Positions 1 through 9,844 of a DNA stretch of 64,000 nucleotides are shown piece after piece (within the stretch, counting starts at the first letter, position 1; every line of letters starts with the position of its first letter). Both the position numbers and the translations under genes were made by a program. The DNA is from Cryptomeria japonica. Its lineage: Eukaryota; Streptophyta; Pinopsida; Cupressales; Cupressaceae. The DNA lies in contig NC_081407.1 in the NCBI RefSeq assembly GCF_030272615.1, positions 144,712,897 to 144,776,896 on the forward strand. The letters run 5' to 3'. The notes under the pieces are model-generated. The model was not told the DNA's origin and made no database searches. It saw only the letters and a list, made by a program, of their open reading frames with translations.

Positions 1-1041
1 CAATAGATTCTTCATTGGAAGGTCACTCTGAGGATTATTGATATCAAGAGATGCTTGCACCACTAGAGGAGAATTGCATTCAGACTTAGTAGCCACAACA
101 CTAGGTAGTTCGCACCCAATTCCTTGGCATTGCAAATTGTTTGTATATTTTTCTTGTCAACTGAATACCTTAGGAGATAGTGGGAGTTGATCAACATGAA
201 AGATATACTCACCACATCCCAAGTCTTTAACCTTGAATTTTTCTTTGAACTCTACTTGCTTTGATGTAGAAGCTTTCAAGGATTCTGGATCAACATACGC
301 TGAAGATGGAACAACTTCTCGATTGGAAGGAATTGTTATTTTTGATCTAGGTCATAGATTGTTGCAATATATGAATGGATTTGGGTCATCTTTGACAGTC
401 ACTTCAACTCCATTGTGTGGGAACTTGATACATCAATGATATGTAGATGGGACTGCACTCATCTCATGAATCCATGGACATCCTAGCAATATGTTGTATG
501 TGAGATCGAGGTCTAGGACTTGAAAAACCACATCCTTTGTAACCGGCCCTACTCTGAGAGGTAAGGTGACTATGCCTTTGAATGAGCATTCTTAGTCATC
601 ATATGCCTTAATAGCGATTGCATGTGTAGAACTCACAACTTTTTCAGAATATCCCAATTGTTTAATAGTGCTCAATGTACAAATGTTCAGACCTGCTCCT
701 TCATCTATCAAGACTCATTTTATTTGATGTTTGTGTAGGAAGGCTTCAATGTGTAAAGGTGCATTATGTGGCTGGCTCACGGAGGCATCATCAGCTTCTA
801 TGAATGTAAGGGAATGTGAAATGAAAAGGTATCCCACCATGGCTTGAAATTGGTCCATGTTCAAATCAGTAGGGACATTAGTGTCTCTCAAAATATTGTC
901 AAGAATGGCTTTATGTGCGGGGGATATACGTAAAAGTTCAAGGATGGAGATAAGTGTGGGTGTCTTCCCTAACTGTTCTGCAAGGTCATACTTGGGTCTG
1001 GTTGATGAGGAAGCAGTGTTTTTAGCTGGAGCACCTTGCAA
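1..1041 (-). pseudogene. Element A aspartic protease region (decayed)
   Basis: Retroviral-type aspartic protease that would mature the Gag-Pol polyprotein in the cytoplasmic particle. The N-terminal part (1041-715) aligns by eye with the same region of element D, sharing ISILELL and the HIEA..HKH run. A stop codon then directly precedes the active-site block, which reads VLIDEGAGLNICT, so the usual D-S/T-G triad is D-E-G here. Beyond it I can read the Tat-type continuation (VFQVLDLDLTYNILLG, then PWIHEMSAVPSTYH) with further stops down to about position 390. The last 350 bases at the window edge are probably the protease-RT linker. Clearly a pseudogene copy. Confidence 0.75.
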
Positions 1042-1053
1042 GGTGAATTTACC

Positions 1054-3279
1054 TCAATGAGTTGTAACATTACATTTAGAGGTAGGTTCGAAAGAAGATC
1101 CAATGCCTTTTAGGACAATCTTGGGTCTTTGGGTAGAATTCCCAGGCATTTTGTCCTCGATGATAATGGTAGAGATATAATTATCCATTGAAATGTGATT
1201 GATAGTTGAATCATAGTTATAAGATGCTTTGGTATAGTTGGTTTGGTCATCTGTGGCTTTAGCTTTTCCCTTGTCATGTTTTGGGAATGGTTCTTTAAGC
1301 ATTTCATGTTCTTGATTGGATGAGTGTCCCTCGATCTCAATGTCGCCTCTATCAATGAGATCTTGTATGATGTTCTTCAGTCGATGACAATTTCGTGTTT
1401 TATGTCCCTTGCTTTTATGAAATTCACAATATTCATCATCATTCCACCAATTTGGTTTAACCTTTGGCTCATATGGAGGCAGATCTGAGATTGTTATTAT
1501 TTTGTTTGCCACTAGCTTCTTGAAAACTGATTCTAGTGGTTCTCCCAATGGGGTGTACTTCCTTCGTGACTTTGAAGTTGTTTGAGTATTCACTTGATTG
1601 TTTGTAGAGCTTGATCCGGAAAAAAATGATTTTGGGTCATACTGTATTAGCATTCACAACACCATCATTGATTGTGTTCTTGTTTTTATTCCAAAATCTT
1701 GGCTTGTCTTTTCCTTTGAAGTCCTCTTTGTTTTCTTTGAATATTTTGATGATGCCTTGCTCAATTAGGACCTTCTCTATTGCTAAGCCTTTTTCAATGA
1801 CGTCCTTGAAAGTGGACAAGCAAGCTTTTCTCAGGTCATAACCAATGTCTTTGTTAACATTTTGGGTGAACATCTCTACCATTTGTTTTTGTGGGATTTC
1901 ACAAGAGCATCTGGTGGCTAGATTCCTCCATCGTTGTAAAAATGATGAAAAAGATTCTCCATCCTTTTTCTTGGTGTTGCACAAAGTAGTAACTGATACA
2001 TCCATCTCTATTTTGTATGAGAAATGTTGGATAAATGCTTCTGCTAAGTCACCCCATGACTTAATCCAAGTGGAAGTTGGGAGAACCATTCCATAGCTTG
2101 ATCACCTAAGCTCTGTGGGAATAATCTCATCAAATATGTCTCTTCTGCTCCTACCTCAATGCAAGCTGTGAAAAACTGTCTTATATGTGCCTTAGGGTCC
2201 CCTTTTCCTATGTACTTATCAAACTTAGGTGTCACAAAGTGTGTAGGAAATGGACGCATTGGAATGCTTTTATCAAATGGATAGGGACATATGTCTCTCA
2301 TTGTGTAGGCTAGCTTCGGTGTATTTATGTCCTCCATTTTCTTTTGTAAGTCCTTAATTTGCTGTTCCAAATTGTTCTTAGGTGGAGATCGAATTCTTAG
2401 ACCATATCCCATTCCTAAGCCACCAGGTGGAGGAGGAGCATGTTGCATATAGGGATGGTATTGATCATACACATGTTCATATGGAGGAGGTCTATAATGA
2501 TCCCACATATAAGGACCACTTGGTATAGAGTCATGGTGAGGAATGGAATATCTGTTTTGTCCATATATACCATACTCTACAGGCATGTCATGAGTTTGTT
2601 CTAGTGTGTTGCCCCCAAATTTGACATGGGGTTTCCTTGTGTCCAAATTTTGATCATGCCTTTGGATATCCAATTGCTTTGGTGGTTGGTCCTTAGCATT
2701 GGTATGTGATTGAGTATATTTTTCTATATAAGAGTTCCATAATGGTCTGTGAAGGTGAGTATCATATGCTTGACCATGTGTATGTGGTACCTCAGGTTTT
2801 TGAAACAAAGATGATGGAGACTCATGCATGAAACGTGGTCCTCTATTACCTCCACTATTAGGCCTCTTTTGATCCATGTTGAGGTGAGGTTGTTGCAAAG
2901 GTTGATTTTCCATTATTTGAGACATATCAAAATCATGAGGTATCTTGGCTCCACTTTGTGCCATTACTTGTAAGAAATATTGTCTATCTCTCCTCATTAT
3001 TTCCTCAACCAATCTATTGAAACGGGGATCCATAATGGAGTCTTCCACTTTTGTTGAATGTACGAAAAAGTTGTCCATATTGTCATTGTGTGTATCATTG
3101 TTGTTTGTAGTGTCCATGTTCTCAACATTTGGAATGTTTCTATAGGCATCCATGTTAGGTAATGTAGTATGATCAGAATTGAAAAAGACATCATTGTCAT
3201 ACTCATAGGCACTCATGTTTGCGGACTCTTGAGCCTCTTTAGCTTCTCTCCTAGATTTTTGGGAACGGGTTTCAATCAT
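1054..3279 (-). pseudogene. Element A gag (frameshifted)
   Basis: Gag structural protein, which coats genomic RNA in virus-like particles. The ATG at 3279 opens a 411-codon frame (MIETRSQKSRREAKEAQ...) with an Asn/His/Pro-rich N-terminus, a short helical stretch (LEQQIKDLQKKMED) and the capsid-like block PKFDKYIGKGDPKAHIRQFF...QAMEWFSQLP. The frame shifts near 2080 (continuing FIQHFSYKIEM...LQRWRNL) and again near 1645, then runs to a stop at 1054. About 1385-1433 encodes a knuckle of form C-x2-H-x4-H-x4-C (YCEFHKSKGHKTRNC), a variant of the usual CCHC, inside a TPLGE...IQDLIDRGDIEI module. It directly precedes the protease region. Two frameshifts and one stop make it non-functional. Confidence 0.8.
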
Positions 3280-5487
3280 GAACTAGGTTTTTGACCAAGA
3301 TGTGTGAGATTAGATGAAAATGGAAAAGAGTATGGAAGACCAAGAGTTGGATGGAATGTAAATGAATCTGAAGTTTACTTGCAATGTCCAAAGTGTAAGA
3401 CCAAATATGTATGTAGTAGAGTAGGTGTGACTTCCAAAGAGATGATAGTTTCTCTTGATGAGGTAAGTTGACCTTGACTCTAAGTAAGACCAAATGAGAC
3501 CCAAAGGTGATAGACCTTGATGAGGGACCACTTAGCAAAATGTTGTTGTATGTAGTGTGTTGACAAAGTAAGATGAGGACAAGCAAGTGACCTTTTGACT
3601 CAAGTTTAGACAAATGTGAATGTAATGTAAGGTGTAAAGCAATGATGGACTTTGTGAGACCCAAAAATAGGCTGAATGCTAGATGAAAACCTGGAGAGAT
3701 AACCTAGGAAGCTCAATAAGTTTGAAACTGACTATTCTTGTTGGCTGGACTGTAAAGTTTTCCAATTCTGAACACAGACGTGCCTGTATACTTCATAGAC
3801 ACGATTAAATGATGCAAATGTGGTTCTATCAAACACAGATGCGTTTATGAGATTTTGTAAATGTAATGTTGCGTAAGAGAACACAGACGCATTTCTGCCC
3901 TTCACAGACACAACTAGATGACACAGACGTGATTCTATTAGACACAGACGCGTTTCCAGAAATTAAGTGCAATTTTTCCAATGTGTGAAGTTGCTTGTTG
4001 TGACCAAATCTGAATTTTAGACTATTTTTTCGTGACAAGAGGATACAATGTTGATGAAGACTCAATGTTTGCAAGTGTTTAGACTCAAAAATGACTCAAA
4101 GAAAGTTGTGTTGTTTGATGTAAACATGTTTTGCATACACTTGAAGACACCAAAGACACAATGTTTTGATGTTTGGTCTTGAATGTTTGATTGTTAAAAA
4201 TAAGACAAGCACAATTCTTATGGCTGACCAAGACACTAGTTGTTGATCCCACATGGGGTTTCCCTCGAGGCTACGCTATTCAGAGCGGATACTCATATGC
4301 TTGACCCCACTGGCTCAACCCTCGGCACTCACTTCTTTAGGGCAGCCAAGCATCAGTCCCGATGAAAACTCCCTGTGGTGAACTTTGTATCTCTACTAAG
4401 AATCGTATGTGTGTGGGTTGCTCCAGAGGTTCGACCTCCTGACCCAACAACTAGAAGGATTTTGGCTTTCTAAAACAAAAAGGTGCTAGTAAGGGCATCC
4501 ACTCGTGTGGCCATACATGCGACACTTTTAGCTTTGTAAATACAAAAGGCTTCCAGCCAGTAGGGGTTATGCCCTACAAATGATCAAATAAATTTGATCA
4601 AATGGGTTTATGGGGAGACATAGTGTCGGTATGAACTAATCAGCACACGTTACCCATGGCTTTCACCATGGATACAGTTGTTTATAGTGGTTTGGAAGAG
4701 GACGGATTTTCCTCGCTACCACTTGGGTTGTTCTCTCCTCACTAGTAGTCCTAATGACCACACGGGGAGACAGGCCCTCTAGAGATTAAACAAAAAGAGC
4801 CTATTGCTCAAGACACAAAAGACACTGGTTCAATTTTAGTGCACCAATTGAAGTGTTCACTAGTTTATGAAAACAAGGTACATAATAAAGATAAAAAGAA
4901 AATCCTTGTCAAGGTCCTGCAACAAAGATTTGTTAGTAGTTTGGATTGTTTCAAATGATCACCCCTTCCTACAAGCACACAAGTTAGGTAAATTTTAGAT
5001 CCAAAAGACTTTGTGAAATAGGGGCCTTCGACAAAACGATTTTTCTTTCAAGACAAGCTGCATCGATTTTGTTAGCTAGATTAGAAGATGTTAGCTCAAA
5101 ATAAACCAAATCTAAAATCTGAATGATGAAATAAAACCTCAAAACTGGATTAAAAAATTGAAATGCAAAAGGTAAAACACAAATGCAGTTAAACCTAACA
5201 CAAATGCCACAGAAAAACGCAAACGCGCCTAGATACGTCACAGATGCGTCTTCTGAACATAGATGCGTCTTCTGAACATAGACGCGGCTACCGAACAAAG
5301 ACGTGTCTGAAGGCTTCACAAACGCAATTTAGGAACACAAACACGACCCTGTAATATACAAAAAAAATAAACACAATCTCAAAATGCGCAAACACGAAAA
5401 TGTCGAAATGTTGTCGGAAATGTCAGATCTGCAACTTCAAAAACACAAAATCTGCAATAAAAGATGTTAAATGCAAAAGGGACAAGT
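3280..5487 (-). other. Element A untranslated leader with CACAGACGCG-like repeats
   Basis: This is the 2.2 kb between the primer site and the gag ATG. I see no credible coding region; the 130-codon minus frame at 3272-3664 has no recognisable domain. Two clusters (about 3770-3960 and 5200-5345) carry many variants of cacagacgcg/cacagatgcg. The central part (4200-4800) is GC-richer and unique. Long leaders are usual in Tat elements; the role of the repeats is unknown. Confidence 0.6.
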
Positions 5488-5505
5488 GTCCCACTGGGCG
5501 TGCCA
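5488..5505 (-). promoter_or_regulatory. Element A primer-binding site
   Basis: The minus strand reads TGGCACGCCCAGTGGGAC just inside the LTR end, starting with the TGG that pairs with a tRNA CCA end. Element D has a similar string (TGGAACCCACTGTGGGAC) at the same place. I did not assign the tRNA. Confidence 0.6.
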
Positions 5506-5514
5506 AAATATTTA

Positions 5515-6315
5515 TGGTGAAAATGGAAACAACAATATTGAAACACTAAATGAATTCAACCACAAAACCCTAGCCTAACAACAACAAAGATCCACCATAA
5601 CATATGAAGATTACCTAAGACAATGCAAATCAAATGAAATCATAAATATTATACCATCACATGTCCAATAGGGTTTGGATCTCCATTCTTCCTATCTCCA
5701 TTGATCTTGCTTGATATATTTGCTCTCAGATTTTATGTGTGCACAAGAGCTCAACAAAGAACGGAAATGTGGTTGCAAGTAGGCTTGATCGCATGTGAAA
5801 GTTCAAATGCTAGAGTAGTTGGGGTTGATTAGAATGATTTGAATGATTAGTATGATTAGAATGATTAGGGTTGATAATGAGAGAAGTATCCTCTTATATA
5901 AAAGACACTACAAAAAATGGAGGGATAAGATTGAGAGGTGTAAAAGATAAATGGTCGGTTATGATAAGAGGGTAGGTAAAATAAATAAGAAAATAATAAG
6001 AGGGTAGGTAGTGTAGGAATTAAGAGATGAATGACATGTGTCAAAAGGCTAATGAATTAATTAAATAAATAAAAATTTAATTAATTAATAGAGGAAGTGG
6101 GATCAATTAAATAAATAAGATATTTATTTAATTTAGGAAAAAGGATAATTTAAATAAATAAAGGTATTTATTTAAATGAGAAATAAGGCTAGAAGAGGAT
6201 AAATGAATTAATTAAATAAATAGAGATTTATTCAATTAATAGAAGAATTAGGCTAAAATAATTAAATAAATAAAGATATTTATTTAATTAGATTGGACAA
6301 TTTTAGGTGTCTACA
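5515..6315 (-). repeat. Element A 5' LTR (~801 bp)
   Basis: On the minus strand it begins TGTAGACACCTAAAATTG at 6315 and ends in CA at 5515, followed after about 9 bases by the primer site. It is AT-rich with many taaataaataaa runs between 6050 and 6290. Only one copy is in the window, so the left boundary comes from the TG...CA ends and the primer site. Confidence 0.7.
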
Positions 6316-6948
6316 AAGGGAAATCCCATATCTTCGGTACCTCTCTAGAACTTTTCAGAGGTGGTCCGGGTGATCTTCTCTGACCTTGGAAAATTTGATC
6401 AAGTCATCCATATATATAATAATACATTTTCTAATCAGATCTTTAAAATTCGTATCCATTGCTCTTTGGAATGTCGCTCCAACATTAATTAACCCAAACG
6501 GAATCCTTCGATACACATATGTCCCCCATTTCATAGTAAACGTTGTTTTCATGCGATCTTCATGGTTCACCAAAACCTGGTTGTATCCAGAATAACCATC
6601 TAAGAATGACATCATTTGTCAACCATTAACAATCTATAATACCTCATCTAAGGAAGGGAGCACGAAATTATCCTTTTCAAATGCCTTATTGAGGTTGCAA
6701 AAATCAACACAAAGCCAAATTTCCCCATTCTTTTTCCTTACTGGCACCAAATTGGCAGCCCAAGTGGAGTGACATACTATGAAAATAATCCTAGCCACAA
6801 GCAGCTTTTGGACTTCCTTGAAAATCAAGGGTTCTATCAATGAATTAAACAGTTGTTGCTTCTGTTTGAATGAATTTATATTGGGTTTCAAGGGTATAAC
6901 ATGAGTGATGATTGATGTATCGAAAGTTTTCAGATCTTCGTATCCCAA
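6316..6948 (-). pseudogene. Element B reverse transcriptase (interrupted)
   Basis: RT domain that would copy element RNA into DNA. From 6948 the minus strand reads the RT entry (MGYEDLKTFD...VPVRKKNGEIWLCVDFCNLNKA), then after a stop near 6620 the palm (SFLDGYSGYNQVLV, TKWGTY-like block, PFGLINVGATFQRAMD) and the active site YMDD at about 6403-6414. The frame has a stop after DHPDHL, continues KVLERYRRYGISL and is then broken exactly by the element A LTR at 6315. The TSD candidate is aaggg (6316-6320), untestable here. It is read after the RNase H-like domain of the same element. Confidence 0.85.
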
Positions 6949-7873
6949 TGTACACTATATTTTCTTGGCCTTCTGGACCAATAATATGTGGTTCGTATTT
7001 CCTAGCATTTGAATTTGTTGTCAATCTCTCTTTTACCCTGGGATGAGAATCAAACAGTCTCTCTAGAGTGACCATACCTTTGGGAATAACGTTTGTAGGC
7101 AAATTCATAATTTCTGTGTCACCCCCTTCATCAAGATCATCTGATCTATCCCTCTCATCAATGATTTGTTCTTCAAAAGCCCTTGAATTGGCAAGAAAGG
7201 CTATAATGTGGGTATCATCCTCAAAAACTTGAAAGTGTTTGATGTTATTGAGCACAATAGGTGTGGAGACCAACTCTATGGAAAACTTCTTCAAAGGAGA
7301 TTGGCTCACTGGTTCTAGTGTACTTGCTACTACAACCAATGCATTCGATATCCCATTTACATTTCTAGTTACCAGCTGAATATTGAAAGAATCAAAATCC
7401 TCAACCAACCCCCATACCCTATTCCTATATGCTGCTAACATTTAGTCATGACATGCATATTGGCATGTTACTTGTTTAACTACCAATTCAGAATCTCTTT
7501 GCACTCTTAAGCATTTGGCTCCCTTCTTATGAGCGAAGAGTAGTCCTCTAATTAGGGCCTCATACTCCGCCAAATTATTAGTGCAAGGGAATTGGAGTCA
7601 GTAGGAGGCTAGAAAGGTTTTCCATTTGAAACTTGTTAACTCTATGCCTACTCCACTACCTTGCTTGGATCTAGACCCATCAAACTTTAAAAACCATATT
7701 TCATCTTTTAGTTTCTTTACATCCTTCACCTTAGGATCAACAATCAGATTAGTTTCCGAAGGTGGTTGTTGTCCTTCGGATTCAAGGTCTTGCAACACCT
7801 GAGGTTGTTCAATTACATGTTCCAAGAGCACTTCAAGGGTATTGGGAATGAATTGTTCTTCTTGAGGATGCAC
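6949..7873 (-). pseudogene. Element B archaeal/plant-type RNase H domain plus linker, upstream of RT
   Basis: From 7873 the minus strand encodes a Gln/Glu-rich stretch and then WFLKFDGSRSKQGSGVGI, the first catalytic-Asp strand of a plant/archaeal-type RNase H. After a frame change the fold continues as NLAEYEAL (catalytic Glu), LRVQRDSELVVKQV (catalytic Asp) and, from 7441, AAYRNRVWGLVEDFDSFNIQLV. A linker with NVIPKGMVTLERLFDSHPRVKERL leads into RT. The usual Ty3/gypsy order is RT then RNase H; here the RNase H-like module precedes RT. Several stops and shifts show decay. Confidence 0.75.
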
Positions 7874-7972
7874 TTGATATTAAGTCACTTCATTTTATTT
7901 TTTGGGTGGAGTCTCTTCCTCCCCCTATTTGGAAATCTCTATCAAAAGGATTTCTTGTCTATAAGGCTTCAA

Positions 7973-8237
7973 CTAGGGTATTTCTATTGCAACTTTATCC
8001 CTTTGAAGAATTATCTTCTCACAACTTGGCGTTTGAATGTCCTCAACCATAATATCACAATCAATATCTTCACATGAGATCAGACTCATCAATTTTGTAA
8101 CTTCATTCTGATATGGGATACAAGACATTTTCGAGTGCTCCTCATGATGTATTTGAGACCATTTTGGAAGTAGAAAATCATGTACTTTCATGGTATCCCC
8201 CAAAAAATACATCCATTATTTTACTGTTGTAGTGAAG
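7973..8237 (-). pseudogene. Element B linker fragment between protease and RNase H
   Basis: A 79-codon minus frame (YFLGDTMKVHDFLLPKWSQ...) with no domain I recognise. It belongs to element B: removing element C and one TSD copy joins the frame ending RAKGF (15063 side) to this stretch, with one stop near 8208. The TSD tgaag (8233-8237) forms the junction. Confidence 0.5.
8233..8237. repeat. Element C target-site duplication, left copy (tgaag)
   Basis: The five bases tgaag directly precede the LTR and recur at 15058-15062 directly after the other LTR. A perfect 5-bp TSD confirms both ends of element C. Confidence 0.85.
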
Positions 8238-9824
8238 TGATGGGATGGGGTTTGGGATAGACTAGCCTAGTCTATGCTCTTGGATCCTTCCCTTGGATCA
8301 CCTGGTGTTCTCTTCACACCCTAAGGTCTCTAGGACTTCCCTTGCTTGAGGAATCCCCTGACCTTGCCCAATCCACCCACCAATGAGTTGCAATGCTGCT
8401 CCTAAGGTCTCACCTACTCATGAGACTCAAAACCCCTTACTATGGCTAATAAGGGCTTGGATTGCCCTACTACTTACTAGGTCCTAGCAAGGTTAGGACA
8501 GGTCTTAAACCATGTTTTACATCCATCCATGTGCCCCCAAGGGGTTTCAATCTCTCGACCCCTTACCGATTTCACTATTTAGTGTTTTTGCCTACAAAAT
8601 AGGGCTATAAGGAAAAGCCCCTATTAGGCCTCCAATCTGGACTTTTAGGGCTCTCTCTTGCAAATGATGCACAAACAACCCAAAATCCAAAAATGGAATA
8701 CCATTAATTTGGCAAGGGCTCAAGGATTTCTCTGGTTTTGGGCCTCCAAGAGGCCGTACAGTGCCTTGGGCAAATTTTGGGGTTTTTAAGGGTTTTGTGA
8801 GGGTTTTTATGGTCTGCCTGGGACACAATGCAGGTTTTCTGCTCTTTCCACCTTGTTTGGATTGGTGGAAGCTCCTCCTTCACACCAATGATGCTTCACT
8901 CACCCCTCTACAACTCCTCCAAAGGGTGCCTTCTTCTCTATCCTTCCTTGCTCTCCAAGACCACTGCAACTTGACCCTTCCTAGCCGGGCACTGTCTAGT
9001 CTCGCCTAGGAATGGGTCCTTATATGGCCTCCTTGAATTTTCAAGGGCCCTTCTTGCATTGAACTATGGTACAGGTTCTATACTCTCATTCCCCATGGTT
9101 TCATGTGATTCCACAATGGGGAATGGAGTTATGAGCCCATTTATTCAAACCAGTCCAAAACTGGACAGAGAGAATGCAAATTACAAACTATTTACAAACA
9201 CACCTCACTTACAAACCAAAACCTGATCTAATTGCTCAAAATGAAATTTAACACACCATACAAGACACTCCACATAGTTTTGCATGAAAATCAATCCATT
9301 AATGATCTTTCTTTACTCCATTTGTGCCGACTAGCAACAAAAATTGCAGTCACAGTCAGTTAGTTTTCTTGTGTTGTACAATATCTGACATCCAACCCAT
9401 TAACTTAGGGTTTGGAAATAATTATACTACCCTCTCCTTGGTCTGTGTGCCCATATTAGGGTTGTCCATGCCAAGCTAAGAATTTTGGCCACTAGGTGAA
9501 AAAGTTGCTTGACAACTTTTAAAAGTTGTCATGCAACTTTTGAGTAACTTTCTCAATGTTGCTTTTCTTGACTCCTAGACCCACATTGGGCCAACCTAAG
9601 GACACCACCATGCTATGAAGGACCCCTAAACACCTCAAAGGCACACATATCCTCTATTTGCAATAAAATCTCAATCTTGACTTATGACCGTAAGACCTCA
9701 ACTAGGACCTTAACTATGACCAATGAGCACATGGCTCTTTATTTTATATATAATGGCTTCATAAAGAAGCAAGAACACAAACAAAAAAAATGGTGGGAGC
9801 CCTTTGAAGGGTGCTCCTGCACCA
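8238..9824 (-). repeat. Element C 3' LTR (1587 bp)
   Basis: Starts TGGTGCAGGAG on the minus strand at 9824 and ends in CA at 8238. From about 8548 onward it matches 13820-15057 almost base for base (shared blocks around ccccttaccgatttcac and gttgcttgacaactttt). The first 310 bases (8238-8547) have no counterpart at the other end. Confidence 0.88.
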
Positions 9825-9825
9825 T

Positions 9826-9839
9826 ACTCCCCCTCTGCA
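9826..9839 (-). promoter_or_regulatory. Element C polypurine tract
   Basis: The minus strand reads gcagagggggagta immediately before the LTR start, the expected plus-strand DNA primer of an LTR element. Confidence 0.75.
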
Positions 9840-9844
9840 ACAAG

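Larger units (their letters stand above)
1..6315 (-). mobile_element. Element A: 5' part of a Tat-like Ty3/gypsy retrotransposon
   Basis: Read on the minus strand the order is LTR (6315-5515), primer site (5505-5488), a 2.2-kb leader, gag (from 3279) and protease (to position 1). RT, integrase and the 3' LTR would lie left of the window. The gag and protease share clear blocks with the plus-strand giant element D further right: a PKFDKY start, QAMEWFS, a TPLGE module and a LIDxGAGLNICT protease site. A and D are therefore members of one lineage in opposite orientations. A interrupts the RT of element B at 6315/6316. The TSD cannot be tested because the other end is outside the window. Confidence 0.85.
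6316..8237 (-). mobile_element. Element B (gypsy), RT-side fragment
   Basis: Old Ty3/gypsy element on the minus strand. It is cut on the left by element A inside RT (reading stops at ...YRRYGISL) and on the right by element C at the TSD tgaag. The remaining part, with protease and gag, resumes at 15058. It carries an RNase H-like domain upstream of RT, an unusual order. Confidence 0.75.

Noticed and set aside
3272-3664. 130-codon minus frame before gag of element A
   Set aside because: No domain, His/Leu-rich composition, and it lies in the leader. Most likely chance.
4984-5319. 111-codon minus frame in the leader of element A
   Set aside because: It spans the cacagacgcg-like repeat cluster, contains no domain and ends near the primer site. 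Treated as leader sequence.
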